Positions 32,925 through 43,410 of a DNA stretch of 64,000 nt are shown here, piece after piece (positions within the stretch are counted from its first letter, which is position 1; each line of letters opens with the position of its first letter). The DNA comes from Turnera subulata (Eukaryota; Streptophyta; Magnoliopsida; Malpighiales; Passifloraceae), in the NCBI GenBank assembly GCA_028386065.3, contig JAKUCV010006610.1, positions 274,704 to 338,703 of the forward strand. The letters run 5' to 3'. The notes beneath the pieces are model-generated. The model made no database searches, had not been told where the DNA came from, and saw nothing but the letters and a program-made list of their open reading frames with translations. The position numbers and the translations under genes are program-made.

Positions 32925-35900
32925 ATGTCTTGTAATTGTCAGGGTGCGAAGAGTGATCTTTTTGCTAGTGCCTTGAAGGATATGGTTAGGGAACATCGGA
33001 TTCATTTAGCTATTGTGCTTGAGCCAATAATTAGTGGGCGTAAAGCACAAAATGTTATTCGCGGTTTGGGATTTTGGAGTTGGGTGGTTGAGGATGCTCG
33101 GGGTTTTTCTGGGGGCATCTGGATCCTATGGAGGCCTGAGTTTTTAGACGTTAAGGTGCTGGATCGTTTCCCACAGTATTTGCATGTTCGGATTTATCCA
33201 GCTGGGGTAGATCCTTTCCTCTTAACAGTTGTCTATGCGAGTCCGTCTAATTCCTTAAGATCACAATTTTGGCCTCTGATAGTCTCTCTAAGTCAGCAAG
33301 TTCGTGAACCGTGGGTGCTTCTAGGTGATTTTAATGTTATCTCCTTGCCGGATGAGACGCAAGGGGGGGCGGTGCTGCCACGCCCCGTCAAACGTGACCG
33401 GCCAGGCACCCGAGCCAGCCTAGCGACCAGCACAGGGCACCCAAAGGCCTAAGCCAAACTGTAGGCAGAAGCTAGCCAAACAGACAGCAGTAACTAACAT
33501 GCAGCAATTATTAAAGCAGGCATCACAGTAAAAAGTACGAACGTATACACGCAAATATTCAGCTTATTTTACAGATTATGTACAATAAGTCGGGGCACTA
33601 CAAGCATCAGTTTTTAGCCAACCCTCACAAGCTCATATATACTCTAAGAGGGACCAAGTCTGGCTATGTACCCATCGCTACAAAGATACGCCTCTCGAAC
33701 CTGCTCACACCAGCTGTTTGTGCTCTCCTAGCCCTGAAACATGGGTGTGGAAAGAATGGGGGGTGAGTCCATGGCTCAATAAGCAGGTGACATACAAGGC
33801 ATTAGCAAAGATACAAACAAGCGGCAAATAACATCCAATAACCAAACATCTCAAGTCACCGTGATCAGCCCACGGGTAAGCTATCGTGGAGTTGTACCTA
33901 GCCTACCTGCGGGTCTGGTAGCCTTGCCAACAGGTGTTACTTCTTAGCCTACAGCCCCATGTACGAGGCATATCAGTTTGGCTACCACAACCACACACGG
34001 CGCCAAGCACAACACCACCATCATCTCAATTGACCAAGCAGCCTAGGAGCATTGCAAGGTCCACCATCATCTCAATTGACCAAGCAGCCTAGGAGCATTG
34101 CAAGGTCCACCATCAAACCATCTCGTGTAATGTCATGATGCAAATGGAATGCATGGAATGCATAGTCTGAATATCGGACTCATCTCAAGCCAAGGCATTA
34201 TCAAACATCTCAACATCTCAATTGCACCATAGGTGCCATCTCAATAGGAAATTGGATCATCCACCAAGCCAATAAGCATCACAGCCATCACACAAGTATG
34301 CAACCAAACTTACACAAATTTAGGCCTCACTAGGCCCTTCTCCTTCCTTAGGTGCTCCTTGGGTTCTAGTACCTACCCATGCATAAAAATACATTAACAA
34401 CGAGCACAACATCACTTAAATAGCAAAGCATCAATTAAAGAGGCGTTTACAGCTAAGTGCCAGTGCATTGGTACACCCATAGGCTCGCTAACAGGCTAAC
34501 CAGAGGACCAAGGGTGCACCAGCAGGGCCAACTGCACATTTTAGCGCACCAATTGGCCTCCCACAAGGCCAATTGCGCACCCAATCACTCAATTAAGACC
34601 CTCACGCAACCAGAAACCCTCTTATAACCTAAACACACAGCATCACAGCCTTAGGCTTCCCACAAAACCGAATTGGTGCACTGTCCAAACTCACAGCACA
34701 CCTAGCAAGTCAATTCATACCAAAACCACTAAGAAATCCAACTCAGATCACTTACCCCCTTCCTTTGTGTGCTTACTGCTTGAGAGAACCCTGAAGATGG
34801 CCAAGTATTTTCTCCCTTAGTACCTATCACGTTTCTGGGCAGAAATGGGGCTTGAGGTGCTTGCTTGACTACTTAAACTCAAGCTAGCAGCTCAGTCAGC
34901 AGCCACTTGCAGCCCCCTTCTCCCCAAAATCTGTCACCTTGCTCAAACTCCTCTCCACCACCTACTTAAATTCCAACCTATCAACTTAAGGCAACATACC
35001 CCCCATACTTAGCCCTCAATCAGTTTTCTCAAGCAATCAGCACACACTAACCTGTGATTAAGACTAATTACAAACTAATTAATCAAACCGAGCCAATGCT
35101 AGCCAACAGAAACCGTAGGTTAGCCAACTGAGGCCAACTCTCATCCCAGCGCCCATCCTCATCAAGTAAACATACTAGGCTTCGATTAGTCGGGTTATCA
35201 CAAGTGCCTTCCTTTGCTCGCATGGATCGTTTTTGGCAGTGGATGGAGGATTTTGGTTTGTCAGATTTGGGCTTTAAGGGTCCAAAGTTTACGTGGTTTC
35301 GGGGTATGTTGAGGCGGCGTCTGGATAGAGTCTTTGCCTCAGATTCATGGCGGCAGAGATTTGATGATGCTATTTTTTTCCATCTTCCACGGGTTAAGTC
35401 TGATCATCGGGCTATTCTTGTGCGGAAGAAGAGACGGGAGGCTCACCAGTGGGTGGATAGACCATTCTGGTTCCATGCGGCATGGCTTACTCACTCCCAA
35501 TTTACTGAGGTTGTTAAAGATTCGTGGCATTTCCAAGGGGATTTGGTGAATACGGCGGCCAATTTTAGGGAGGCAGTACAACTCTGGAGCTCCACACAAT
35601 TCGGCAATGTTTTCAAACAGAAGCATGCTTTACTTAATCGATTACGGGGGATTGAAATTGCTATGGATCGGGCCCCAAATCGATATCTTGCTGGTTTGGA
35701 ACGCCGTCTCTGATTGGAGTATGAACAAATACTCGTTCGAGAGGAACTCATTTGGTTACAGAAGTCTCAGTGTAGGTGGTTGCAGCAGGGTGATCGTAAT
35801 ACACACTTCTTCCACATGACCACTAAGGTTAGGAGGAAGAGGAATCGGATTGAGGCATTGTAGGATTCGGATGGGGAGTGGCAGTATGATGTGACACACT

Positions 35901-38861
35901 TGAAACATATGGCAGTCTCATTCTATCAGCGATTGTATGCTGAGGAGGGCGGGGATGTTAATGTGCGTGTACCCGGCACCTTTCCTGTGGTGATGGAGGA
36001 TTTGTTGCATGGTTTGACACAGGAGGTCAATTTACCTGAAGTTTGGCGTGCTGTGTTTAGTATGGGAGCTCTTAAAACTCCAGGGCCAGATGGGTTGCAT
36101 GCACTTTTTTACCAGAGCTAGTGGAATATTGTGTCGAATGATATTTTTCAGTTTGTGTTTGAGGTGTTTAGGTCCTGTGCGTTGACCCAAGGATGAATGA
36201 GACATTGCTATGCCTTATTCCCAAGGTAGATCAACCTTTAATTTTAACTCAGTTTCGCCCGATTAGTCTTTGTAACGTGGCTTATAAGATTATCACTAAG
36301 ATCCTGGCTGGCCGTTTTAAGGGTGTGATGGCGCAGTTAGTTAGCCCTGAGTAGAGTAGTTTTGTGCCGGGTCGGCAAATTACTGATAACATTATTGTGG
36401 CTCAGGAAGTTATCCATTCGATGAAACGAAAGACGGGACCTGTGGGGTTCATGGCACTTAAAATTGATTTGGAGAAGGCTTATGACAGGAATCGGTAGAG
36501 CTTTGTGGAAGAAACACTAGGTTTGGCTGGGGTACCAGAGTCTATTATTCGATTGATTATGGCCTGCATCTCTACTGCCACATTACGGGTTCTGTGGAAT
36601 GGGGAACTGACTGATGTTTTTGCCCCATCACGTGGTATTCGTCAGGGTGATCCTTTATCCCCATATCTGTTTGTCTTGTGTATGGAGCGACTGAGTCATT
36701 TGATTTCTGTGAATGTTGGGTCTGAGGTATGGCGTCCGATTCAGCTGAGTCAAGATGGCCCGCTATTATCGCACCTCTTTTGTGCAGATGACTTATTATT
36801 ATTCGGGGAGGCTTCGGTGGCTCAGGCTACATGCATTATAGAGTGTTTGGATATGTTCTGTGTAGCGTCTGGCCAGAGAGTGAGTAGAGCTAAGTCTAAG
36901 CTATTTTTCTCCTCGAATGTGGAGGAGGCGCTAGGTACTCGAATTGGGTCTATCTGTGATATACCAGTTACCAATAATCTGGGGAAGTATTTGGGGGCGC
37001 CCTTACTTCATGATCGGGTGTCTGGCCTTACCTATGAGGAGGTTTTAACTAAGGTTAATTTGGCTGAGTGGATGGAAGGCCCGGTCCTTATCTATGGCCA
37101 GTAGAGTGACTTTGGTTCAGTCTGTCCTGTCTGCTCTGCCGGTATTCACCATACAGACGGAAAGGATTCCGAAGAGTATATGCACTGAGTTAGATGCTAA
37201 GTGTCGTCAATTTATTTGGGGTGATTCTAGAGAGCATAAGAGAATGCATATGGTGGCATGGGAGAAAGTTCAACAGCCTAAGGAGATGGGTGGCTTGAAT
37301 ATCTGTCCGGCTAGCAGTATGAATAATTGCTTCATGATGAAGTTAGGATGGGGTGTTCTCACGAATCCCCAAAAATTATGGGTCTGGGACTTGAGGTCTA
37401 AGTATGGGATGCCACCGCAGGTTCTACCTTCTAGCATTTATAGGGTTGGATGCTCACCTTTGTGGCGTGGCGTTAGTGAGCAATGGTCGATGTTGTTATC
37501 TGGTATGCACTGGTCCATCGGTAATGGACGGACAGCTCGCTTTTGGCAGGATAACTGGCTGTCGGATTGGGGGGTACTGTCCGCCCTAGTAACTGCACCA
37601 GTTCTGGATGAGCTCCTCTCTAAGTCGGTTACTGATTATGTGGGGGATGATGGTCACTGGAGAGGGAGCTTGATCAGCTCGTTTCTGCCAGCATTAGTAT
37701 GCATGGGGATTGTGGGTGTTACTTGCCCTTTACCACATGAAGGGGCTGATGAGGCATCCTGGGCTAGAGAGGCGAATGGACAATTCTCCATATCCTCTGC
37801 CTATCGCTTACTCTGTGAGGAGGATTGGGATCCAGCGGATTCTGTTTGGAGAAATGTGTGGAAGTTGCGAGGGCCGCAAAAGGTTAGGATGTTTGTTTGG
37901 ATGGTATTGCATGGCGGACTTCTCACTAATGCTGAAAGGATTCGATGTCATCTTGCCGGTTCCTCTTTATACCCCCGATGTAATACACAATCGGAGACTA
38001 TATTGCATGTTCTTAGGGACTGCCCGATTGTGCAGAATCTCTGGACACGACTTCTTCCTCCGCACTTATGGAGTCTTTTCTTTAGCCTTAACTTACGACA
38101 GTGGTGTGAAACGGGCTTGGCAAAATGATTTCAGGGGGTTGGTATTATTGTGAGCTGGGATGTAATATTTAGTATAGCTATTCATTGCATTTGGCTTGAT
38201 CGGAATGTCGTGGTGTTTGGTGGGGTTTCGTCTTCCTCACAACGTCTGTTCCATACAGTTCGGGGCTAGACTTGAAGACTTACAAGTGGCGGATTTGACT
38301 TTTGATGGAAGGGGGGTGTTTCAAGGCCACCGGTCATTGGTGCAGGTCTCTTGGCGTCCGCCGGGGTCCGGGTTTGTCAAAGTTAATACGGATGGCTGCT
38401 CCTCAGTTCATGGTAAGGCTGCGGCCGGGGATTTAGTGCGTGATGAGGTTGGAAATTGGCTGCTTGGGTTCGGTTATGGTCTACGTCCTTGTTCTGCAAT
38501 TATCGCTGAGTTGGAGGCGATATGGGCTGGGTTGACGGTAGCATGGCGACATGGCTATCGGTTAGTGGAGTTGGAAACAGACTCTTTGCCGCTTGTACTG
38601 CTGCTGCAAGATGGAACGCCTACGCTGGGTCTGCCTGGAGAGTTGGTGGATCGGGTTGTAGAACTATTGCAGAGGAACTGGACTGTCTTGGTTCGGTTTG
38701 TTCTGTGTGAGGCTAACCAAGCTGCGGATGTTTTAGCACACTTGGCTTTCTCCCTTCCGGTTGGTTTGCATGTTTTTCAAGGGCCTCCCTCTGCCGTTTT
38801 TCAGTTTTTGTTGAATGATGTAATGGGGCTTTCATTCTCACGAACTGCTACTTCTTCTTAA
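32925..38861 (+). pseudogene. LINE ORF2: endonuclease, reverse transcriptase, zf-RVT, RNase H
   Basis: Starts MSCNCQGAKSD with the N of the endonuclease core, then LEPIISGRKA, FSGGIWILW and LLGDFNVI. It is cut at 33375 by a solo LTR and resumes at 35208 with PSFARMDRFW and KSDHRAIL. Reverse transcriptase follows: FRPISLCNVAYKI (36250), [21 protein letters not shown] (36630) and FCADDLLLF (36780), the catalytic DD. The zf-RVT region (about 37840-38060) has VWKLRGPQKVRMFVW and HVLRDC. RNase H (about 38370-38760) has VNTDG, AELEAIW and ETDS. Damage: stops at about 35711, 35861, 36119, 36352 and 36496, and frame changes near 36180, 37080 and 38130-38190. Confidence 0.92.
33376..35202 (-). mobile_element. 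Solo LTR of a Ty3/gypsy-type element inside the LINE
   Basis: Starts TGCCACGCCCCG and ends GTTATCACA on the plus strand. Flanks GGTGC (33371) and AGTGC (35203) are a 5-bp TSD with one change. Removing it restores the ORF2 frame (GG-A-V-PSFAR). Read on the minus strand, a GGACTCACCCC block near 33770 and a GACGGGGCGTGGCA end match the layout of the other LTRs here, so it lies in reverse. A 46-bp unit (CCACCATCATCTCAATTGAC...) is repeated at 34015-34060 and 34061-34106. No internal domain remains, as expected after LTR-LTR recombination. Confidence 0.88.
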
Positions 38862-38921
38862 ATTAATGCAAACAGGGCTTTAGCCCTCCATCTTTACCAA
38901 AAAAAAAAATTTAAGCAATTA

Positions 38922-39334
38922 ACATCAAATTCTAATTTAATTTTTCTCTTTTGAAGCCAAAAAACTTATCTTTACCCAAAGTATGCTTTTTTTTTTTTTG
39001 AGTTGAGACATATATAGCCACCATATGTGGGCTAATTTGATTGGGATCGAAAGACGCGATGATGTTTACTGAACGGGGAATGCGTGAAATGGCTATATTT
39101 GGTTATACTACAAAATGATTTAGATTCTGTTCTATTTCAAATGGTACTAAACATAAATGAAATAATGAAATAAACTTCATTTGCATTTTAATTAGTGTAA
39201 GGGATTAAAAAAACTGCCCTCTTGCAACCTTTTACTCTTTTTTTTTCGCACCAATATTCTATATCAGCTCATCTTTAAAGAGCATCTACGGCCCATACTA
39301 ATCTGGATTAAGACATAATCTAAATAATAAAGGT
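38922..39334. other. AT-rich spacer
   Basis: No ORF, RNA gene or clear repeat seen. Contains T runs near 38986-38999. Confidence 0.5.
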
Positions 39335-39351
39335 TTGTATTTTTAACCCTT

Positions 39352-39506
39352 TTTTTTTTATTAATGTGAGTGTCCTAGCTTGACAAACCAAACTAATCTC
39401 ACCCGTGGCACGACACTCAATCTCACTTCACGGACATTTAGCCTAAGACCACGAGTGGGGTAAAGCGTAATTTACCACGGATGAGATTACATTACAATAT
39501 TACATA
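39352..39506 (-). mobile_element. Short retroposon (SINE-like) with 17-bp TSDs
   Basis: A T run at 39352-39360 is the A tail of a minus-strand insert. TTGTATTTTTAACCCTT occurs exactly at 39335-39351 and 39507-39523. The insert holds the inverted pair CTCACCCGTGGCACGACACTC / GAGTGGGGTAAAG...ACGGATGAGATT. A B-box-like GATTCAAACTCGAG lies further right at about 39540, so the insert may be a 5'-truncated copy, or the whole SINE may extend to about 39590 and contain the repeat. Confidence 0.6.
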
Positions 39507-39599
39507 TTGTATTTTTAACCCTTAAAATATTACATTCTCAAGATTCAAACTCGAGATGTCTTAATTAAGTTAGAATGGCTGTAACGAGCTGATTTAACC

Positions 39600-41476
39600 T
39601 ATCAAATTAGAAATTCAACTGTCTAATATGTATTGTGTGAAATTATTAACTTGACTTGTTAAGTTCCTCAATCTATATAGAAAACAGAATTAATTAAGGT
39701 GGAACGAACATTGAGCGCTGACCCATACGCCTCTCAAACAGTTTCTGGGGAAAAATACATCTGGTGAATAATTTATTTTAATAAAAATTGTATAGATTAA
39801 TTATATCAGCACTGACGCTATATATTTAGAAAGAACAAGTTCACCAACAAGGCTAGTGTGTGCATGTGCATGTGGTCAAAGATGTGACAAGATATTGTTG
39901 TCTTGTTAGGACCAATATTGGATTTGATGTCCAGGCATTTAGCCTATGGCATATGTCTATGGTAAAATTAAGCACCCGCGTGATTGGGAGAAGGCGACCC
40001 ACAGGAGATGTCATGGCCTCCGCGGACGTGGCGTCCTTATCCTTCTATACTGACACTGTCAAATTAACCATGTCCACCTTCTCCACTTGCACCCTCCTCC
40101 TCCTAATAGACCCCTTGCTTTTCTTTCTCTTTTCTTTTCTTTTTCACCAAGCAAGACCCATTAAGGTTGTCTTGTCTCTACTATTTCCGTTTTAAGAAAA
40201 TTTCTCTCAGTGGTGGTCTTTCAGGGTTGTTCTAGAGGCAACATATACAGGTTAATATTGTTTGTTGTGTTAAAGGACAATATACAGCCTACTATATATA
40301 ATATATATAAGAAGCTATGGGTTTTCTGTTCCATGGGAGGTCCTTTTCGTATCAATGAAATGGCAAGGCGTTATCCCGAGATAACTCGGTGAAAATGTTG
40401 GTCGGCTTTCTAGGAACTCTTTTCCAATACAAGATGTGACATATGAGGGGATAGCTGATCCATCTAAAGATATGCTATTTCCATACAATATTCCCATCAT
40501 ACAGCGTTTGTTTGTTGGCCATGCCGTAATTAGACCATTGATTAACATGACATGTTTTAGGATTATTGCGTTACAATTAATAAAATAAAATTACCACCCA
40601 AAAAAAAAAAAAAACAAGTTTTCACAGCTAAACCCACTCCCACTTTCACATAATGTGGGAAGTATGACCAAGCTAATCTTTCCTATGTTTGTTTGCTCAA
40701 CTGTATGTAACGGAAATTAAGTTGTTCTCTTTTACCAAAAAAAGAAGAAATAAATTATTTGTTCTCTAGGGAGATAACCATGCATTTCTTCAACCAAAGA
40801 AACAACAAGAAGAGTTATAGTCCAACAAATTCTTCTCGGCAGGTACTTCAGCATAAACATGATATTGAGTGCAATTTAATTCAAAATTTAAGAGAGTACC
40901 AATTAATTGTAAAACAGAAGAACCACGAGTGAGAAATTCTAGTCATCATCGAGGGGAATCAGTTCTCAGTTCTCACCTTTCCTTGCAACTTAAAAGTACC
41001 AAACTTGGAATATTCATTTTCTGTAGCCAAATGTACATAGCAATATATAAGAAATTAAGTCCATATAATCAATCTAACATTTAAAGTAGGCTGTTTTATG
41101 CTGCACCATTCTTGTGTCTAGTATAGAAAAATATAGACAGCTGTATTGGTTGTGAGAAAGTAGAGGATCCCATGGTTATGATAGTTAAGGTGACTTGACG
41201 ATAACTCCATTACCATGCTACCTTGATAGGATACTGTAATTAAGGCAAACACAATTTAATCGTCTTGTACAATTTTGTCATCTAATTTTTCCCAGTGCAG
41301 CAACAATTTGTAAGCAAAAGAAGGATGCTAAACTGGCTAGAGGCAAGAAATTATACATTTATACTGCACAAAGCATCCAATGTTTGATGCATATATTGCT
41401 CAAAGTCTCTAAGGAAACTCCTGATGTAGACAAAAAGGTGTCCATAATAACAGGTTGACGATAACCATTTATCAAA
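39600..41476. other. Intergenic DNA
   Basis: No gene recognised. The ORFs at 39860-40195 and 40210-40392 are not coding-like. Only low-complexity A and T runs are visible. Confidence 0.45.
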
Positions 41477-41492
41477 GCTCAAATTTGCAATG

Positions 41493-41630
41493 TTTTTTTT
41501 TTTTTATTACAAGGATACCCTAAATCTAACCAAACCCCATCCTATCCCTACTAAATTCCCATACCTGGATCGAACTAGGATGGCCTCGCACCAGGCAAGG
41601 TCTTTGTGCCACTGCTCTACGATCGCGCTG
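41493..41630 (-). mobile_element. tRNA-derived SINE with 16-bp TSDs
   Basis: On the minus strand it starts CAGCGCGATCGTAGAGCAGTGG (A box) and has CTAGTTCGATCCAGG (B box) at tRNA spacing. It ends in an A run (plus-strand T run at 41493-41505). GCTCAAATTTGCAATG (41477-41492) and GCTCAAATCTGCAATG (41631-41646) flank it, 15 of 16 alike. Total 138 bp. Confidence 0.85.
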
Positions 41631-41646
41631 GCTCAAATCTGCAATG

Positions 41647-42515
41647 TTGATGTAGCATGTTGGGACCAATTGATAAATGCCATCATCTTCACTAGCACTC
41701 AAGTCATTGTTTCCTGAACCTTATGAACAGCTGCTGGGACCATTCATCCTGTAAAGCTAAAGAGAGCAATATTTCTGTATAAGAACAAATGGGAGCTCAT
41801 ATCTTGCTCAAATCATGATGAAATACAGGCAATATCTCTAAGATTCCGATTTGTGGGGTCATCAATGAAAGGCAATCCCGGATTAGCTTGGGGCCTATTC
41901 TGATAGCCTAAATGTTGGTGGTACCAAAGTCCAGTTGTCTGGCTAATTTTTTTAGGCCTAGCTTTGCTCATGGACCGTAGCTACCCAATTAATTGGCATC
42001 CCTCGGTACAGGTTCCTAGGTAATGCACGTCAATTTACTAAACCATGTTGCATCAAATCAAGACGCCACGCAGATTAACTTTGATGATAAGATTAAAGTT
42101 CCAACACCACCCACAGGTACAACAGGCATTATTCCTTAATGAACGGCTAACTTTTGTCTACTATCGCCGAAGCATAAGCTTTATGGACGGCTTTCAATCC
42201 TTTTCCATTGAAAACCAAGTACTCGCATTCCGGTAGGCTGTGTTCACTATTATTACTCTACACCTTGCTAGTGTTTTTTGTTTTGTACTAATCATCATCT
42301 ATCCGCCAATAGAAGTATGGCAAAAACAAAAGATGTATGTGTCAATAGTCATATCTTGTACTTATTGCAGGAGAAAAATCAAACTCCATGAACTGATGAA
42401 TGCCTCAGGAATATAGTACTATACTTCAGCCACTGCACCAGGGTACACTCATTAGCAAGCATAATTTCCTAGCCTAGCCTAGCCCTGTAACTATTTTCAC
42501 CAGGGTACCACGGTC
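41647..42515. other. Upstream region of the formamidase locus
   Basis: No gene seen. Presumably contains the promoter of the first exon at 42516. No clear TATA box chosen. Confidence 0.4.
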
Positions 42516-42734
42516 ATGGCTGTACATGGCCCAAGACTGGTCATCCCCATAGATTTGAAGAAGCAGCCATGGGAACAGAAGCATCCCCTCCACAACCGGT
42601 GGCATCCACACATACCTGCTGTGGAAGAAGTCCGGGTAGGAGAGCTTTTCAGGGTTGAGATGATGGACTTCAGTGGTGGCCGTATTACAAGTCTATTCAC
42701 TGTGGATGACATCAAAAACGCTGATCATTCTATC
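42516..42734 (+). other. Orphan or alternative first exon of formamidase
   Basis: ATG at 42516 opens MAVHGPRLVIPIDLKKQPWE..., 73 codons ending at the donor ATC|GTGAGT. It is about 60 percent identical by eye to exon 1 of the gene that follows (43411-43629), has exactly the same length (219 nt) and ends in the same phase 0. No exons 2-7 lie between the two. It is therefore either the remnant of a tandem duplicate or an alternative first exon that could splice in frame to 43911. The frame is intact, which speaks against an old pseudogene. Confidence 0.8.
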
Positions 42735-43410
42735 GTGAGTTCCAACTAAATAATTACTTCATGTGTGTTTCATGCTCCTCCTGGCGAGTTCTAACTTACT
42801 TCATGTGTGTTTCCTATAACCAAGCATCACCGGTTCAGTTTAGGTAGGACTTGCTAGGAGGAGTTCCCTTTAGTTGAAAGAGTAAACTGATTACGTGATT
42901 AGTGTTGGCGAAGACATATGGAGATTAATGTTATATTTGGGTGGTTGTGAATCAACAGAGAATTTTTTAGAGAACCTTTTGAAGATGAGATCAACAAAAG
43001 GGACAAGTTTATAGCCACTTAAATGACCAAAAAAAAAAAATAGAAACAAAGAAAAGATTAGTTCCTTCTGCAAGCTTCCTCATAGCTTGTTCTTTTTGCA
43101 ATTGCAGAGTCTTGGTCACCGTACTGATACGTTTAGATACTGTAATTTTGCCCTTCGTAAATGAGGTAGGAAATGATTTTTTCAGACAGAATGTGTTTCG
43201 GAGTAGGTTAGAGTCAATTTTTGAATTGTGTGTTCCTAGTTGCATGGAACAGGGGACCAGTGGAAAAACTGTCCCTTCTATTTGTCATCTATCATTGTAA
43301 CCGGTCAACCTCACTCTTTCTAATGGATGTATTTAGTTAGCCTAATAATTTTACCAACAAGATCATAGCCAAGGGTTTGCTTTGCATTTCCCTCACTCAC
43401 TCACTCACTC

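Larger units (their letters stand above)
31089..38906 (+). mobile_element. Near full-length plant LINE (L1-type), interrupted by a solo LTR
   Basis: A non-LTR retrotransposon of about 6 kb without the nested insertion. It has ORF1 (DUF4283 and zinc knuckle), ORF2 (APE-type endonuclease, reverse transcriptase, zf-RVT, RNase H), a short 3' UTR, a poly(A) run at 38899-38909 and 15-bp TSDs. Both ORFs have frameshifts and stops, so it is inactive. The solo LTR at 33376-35202 came later. Confidence 0.93.
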
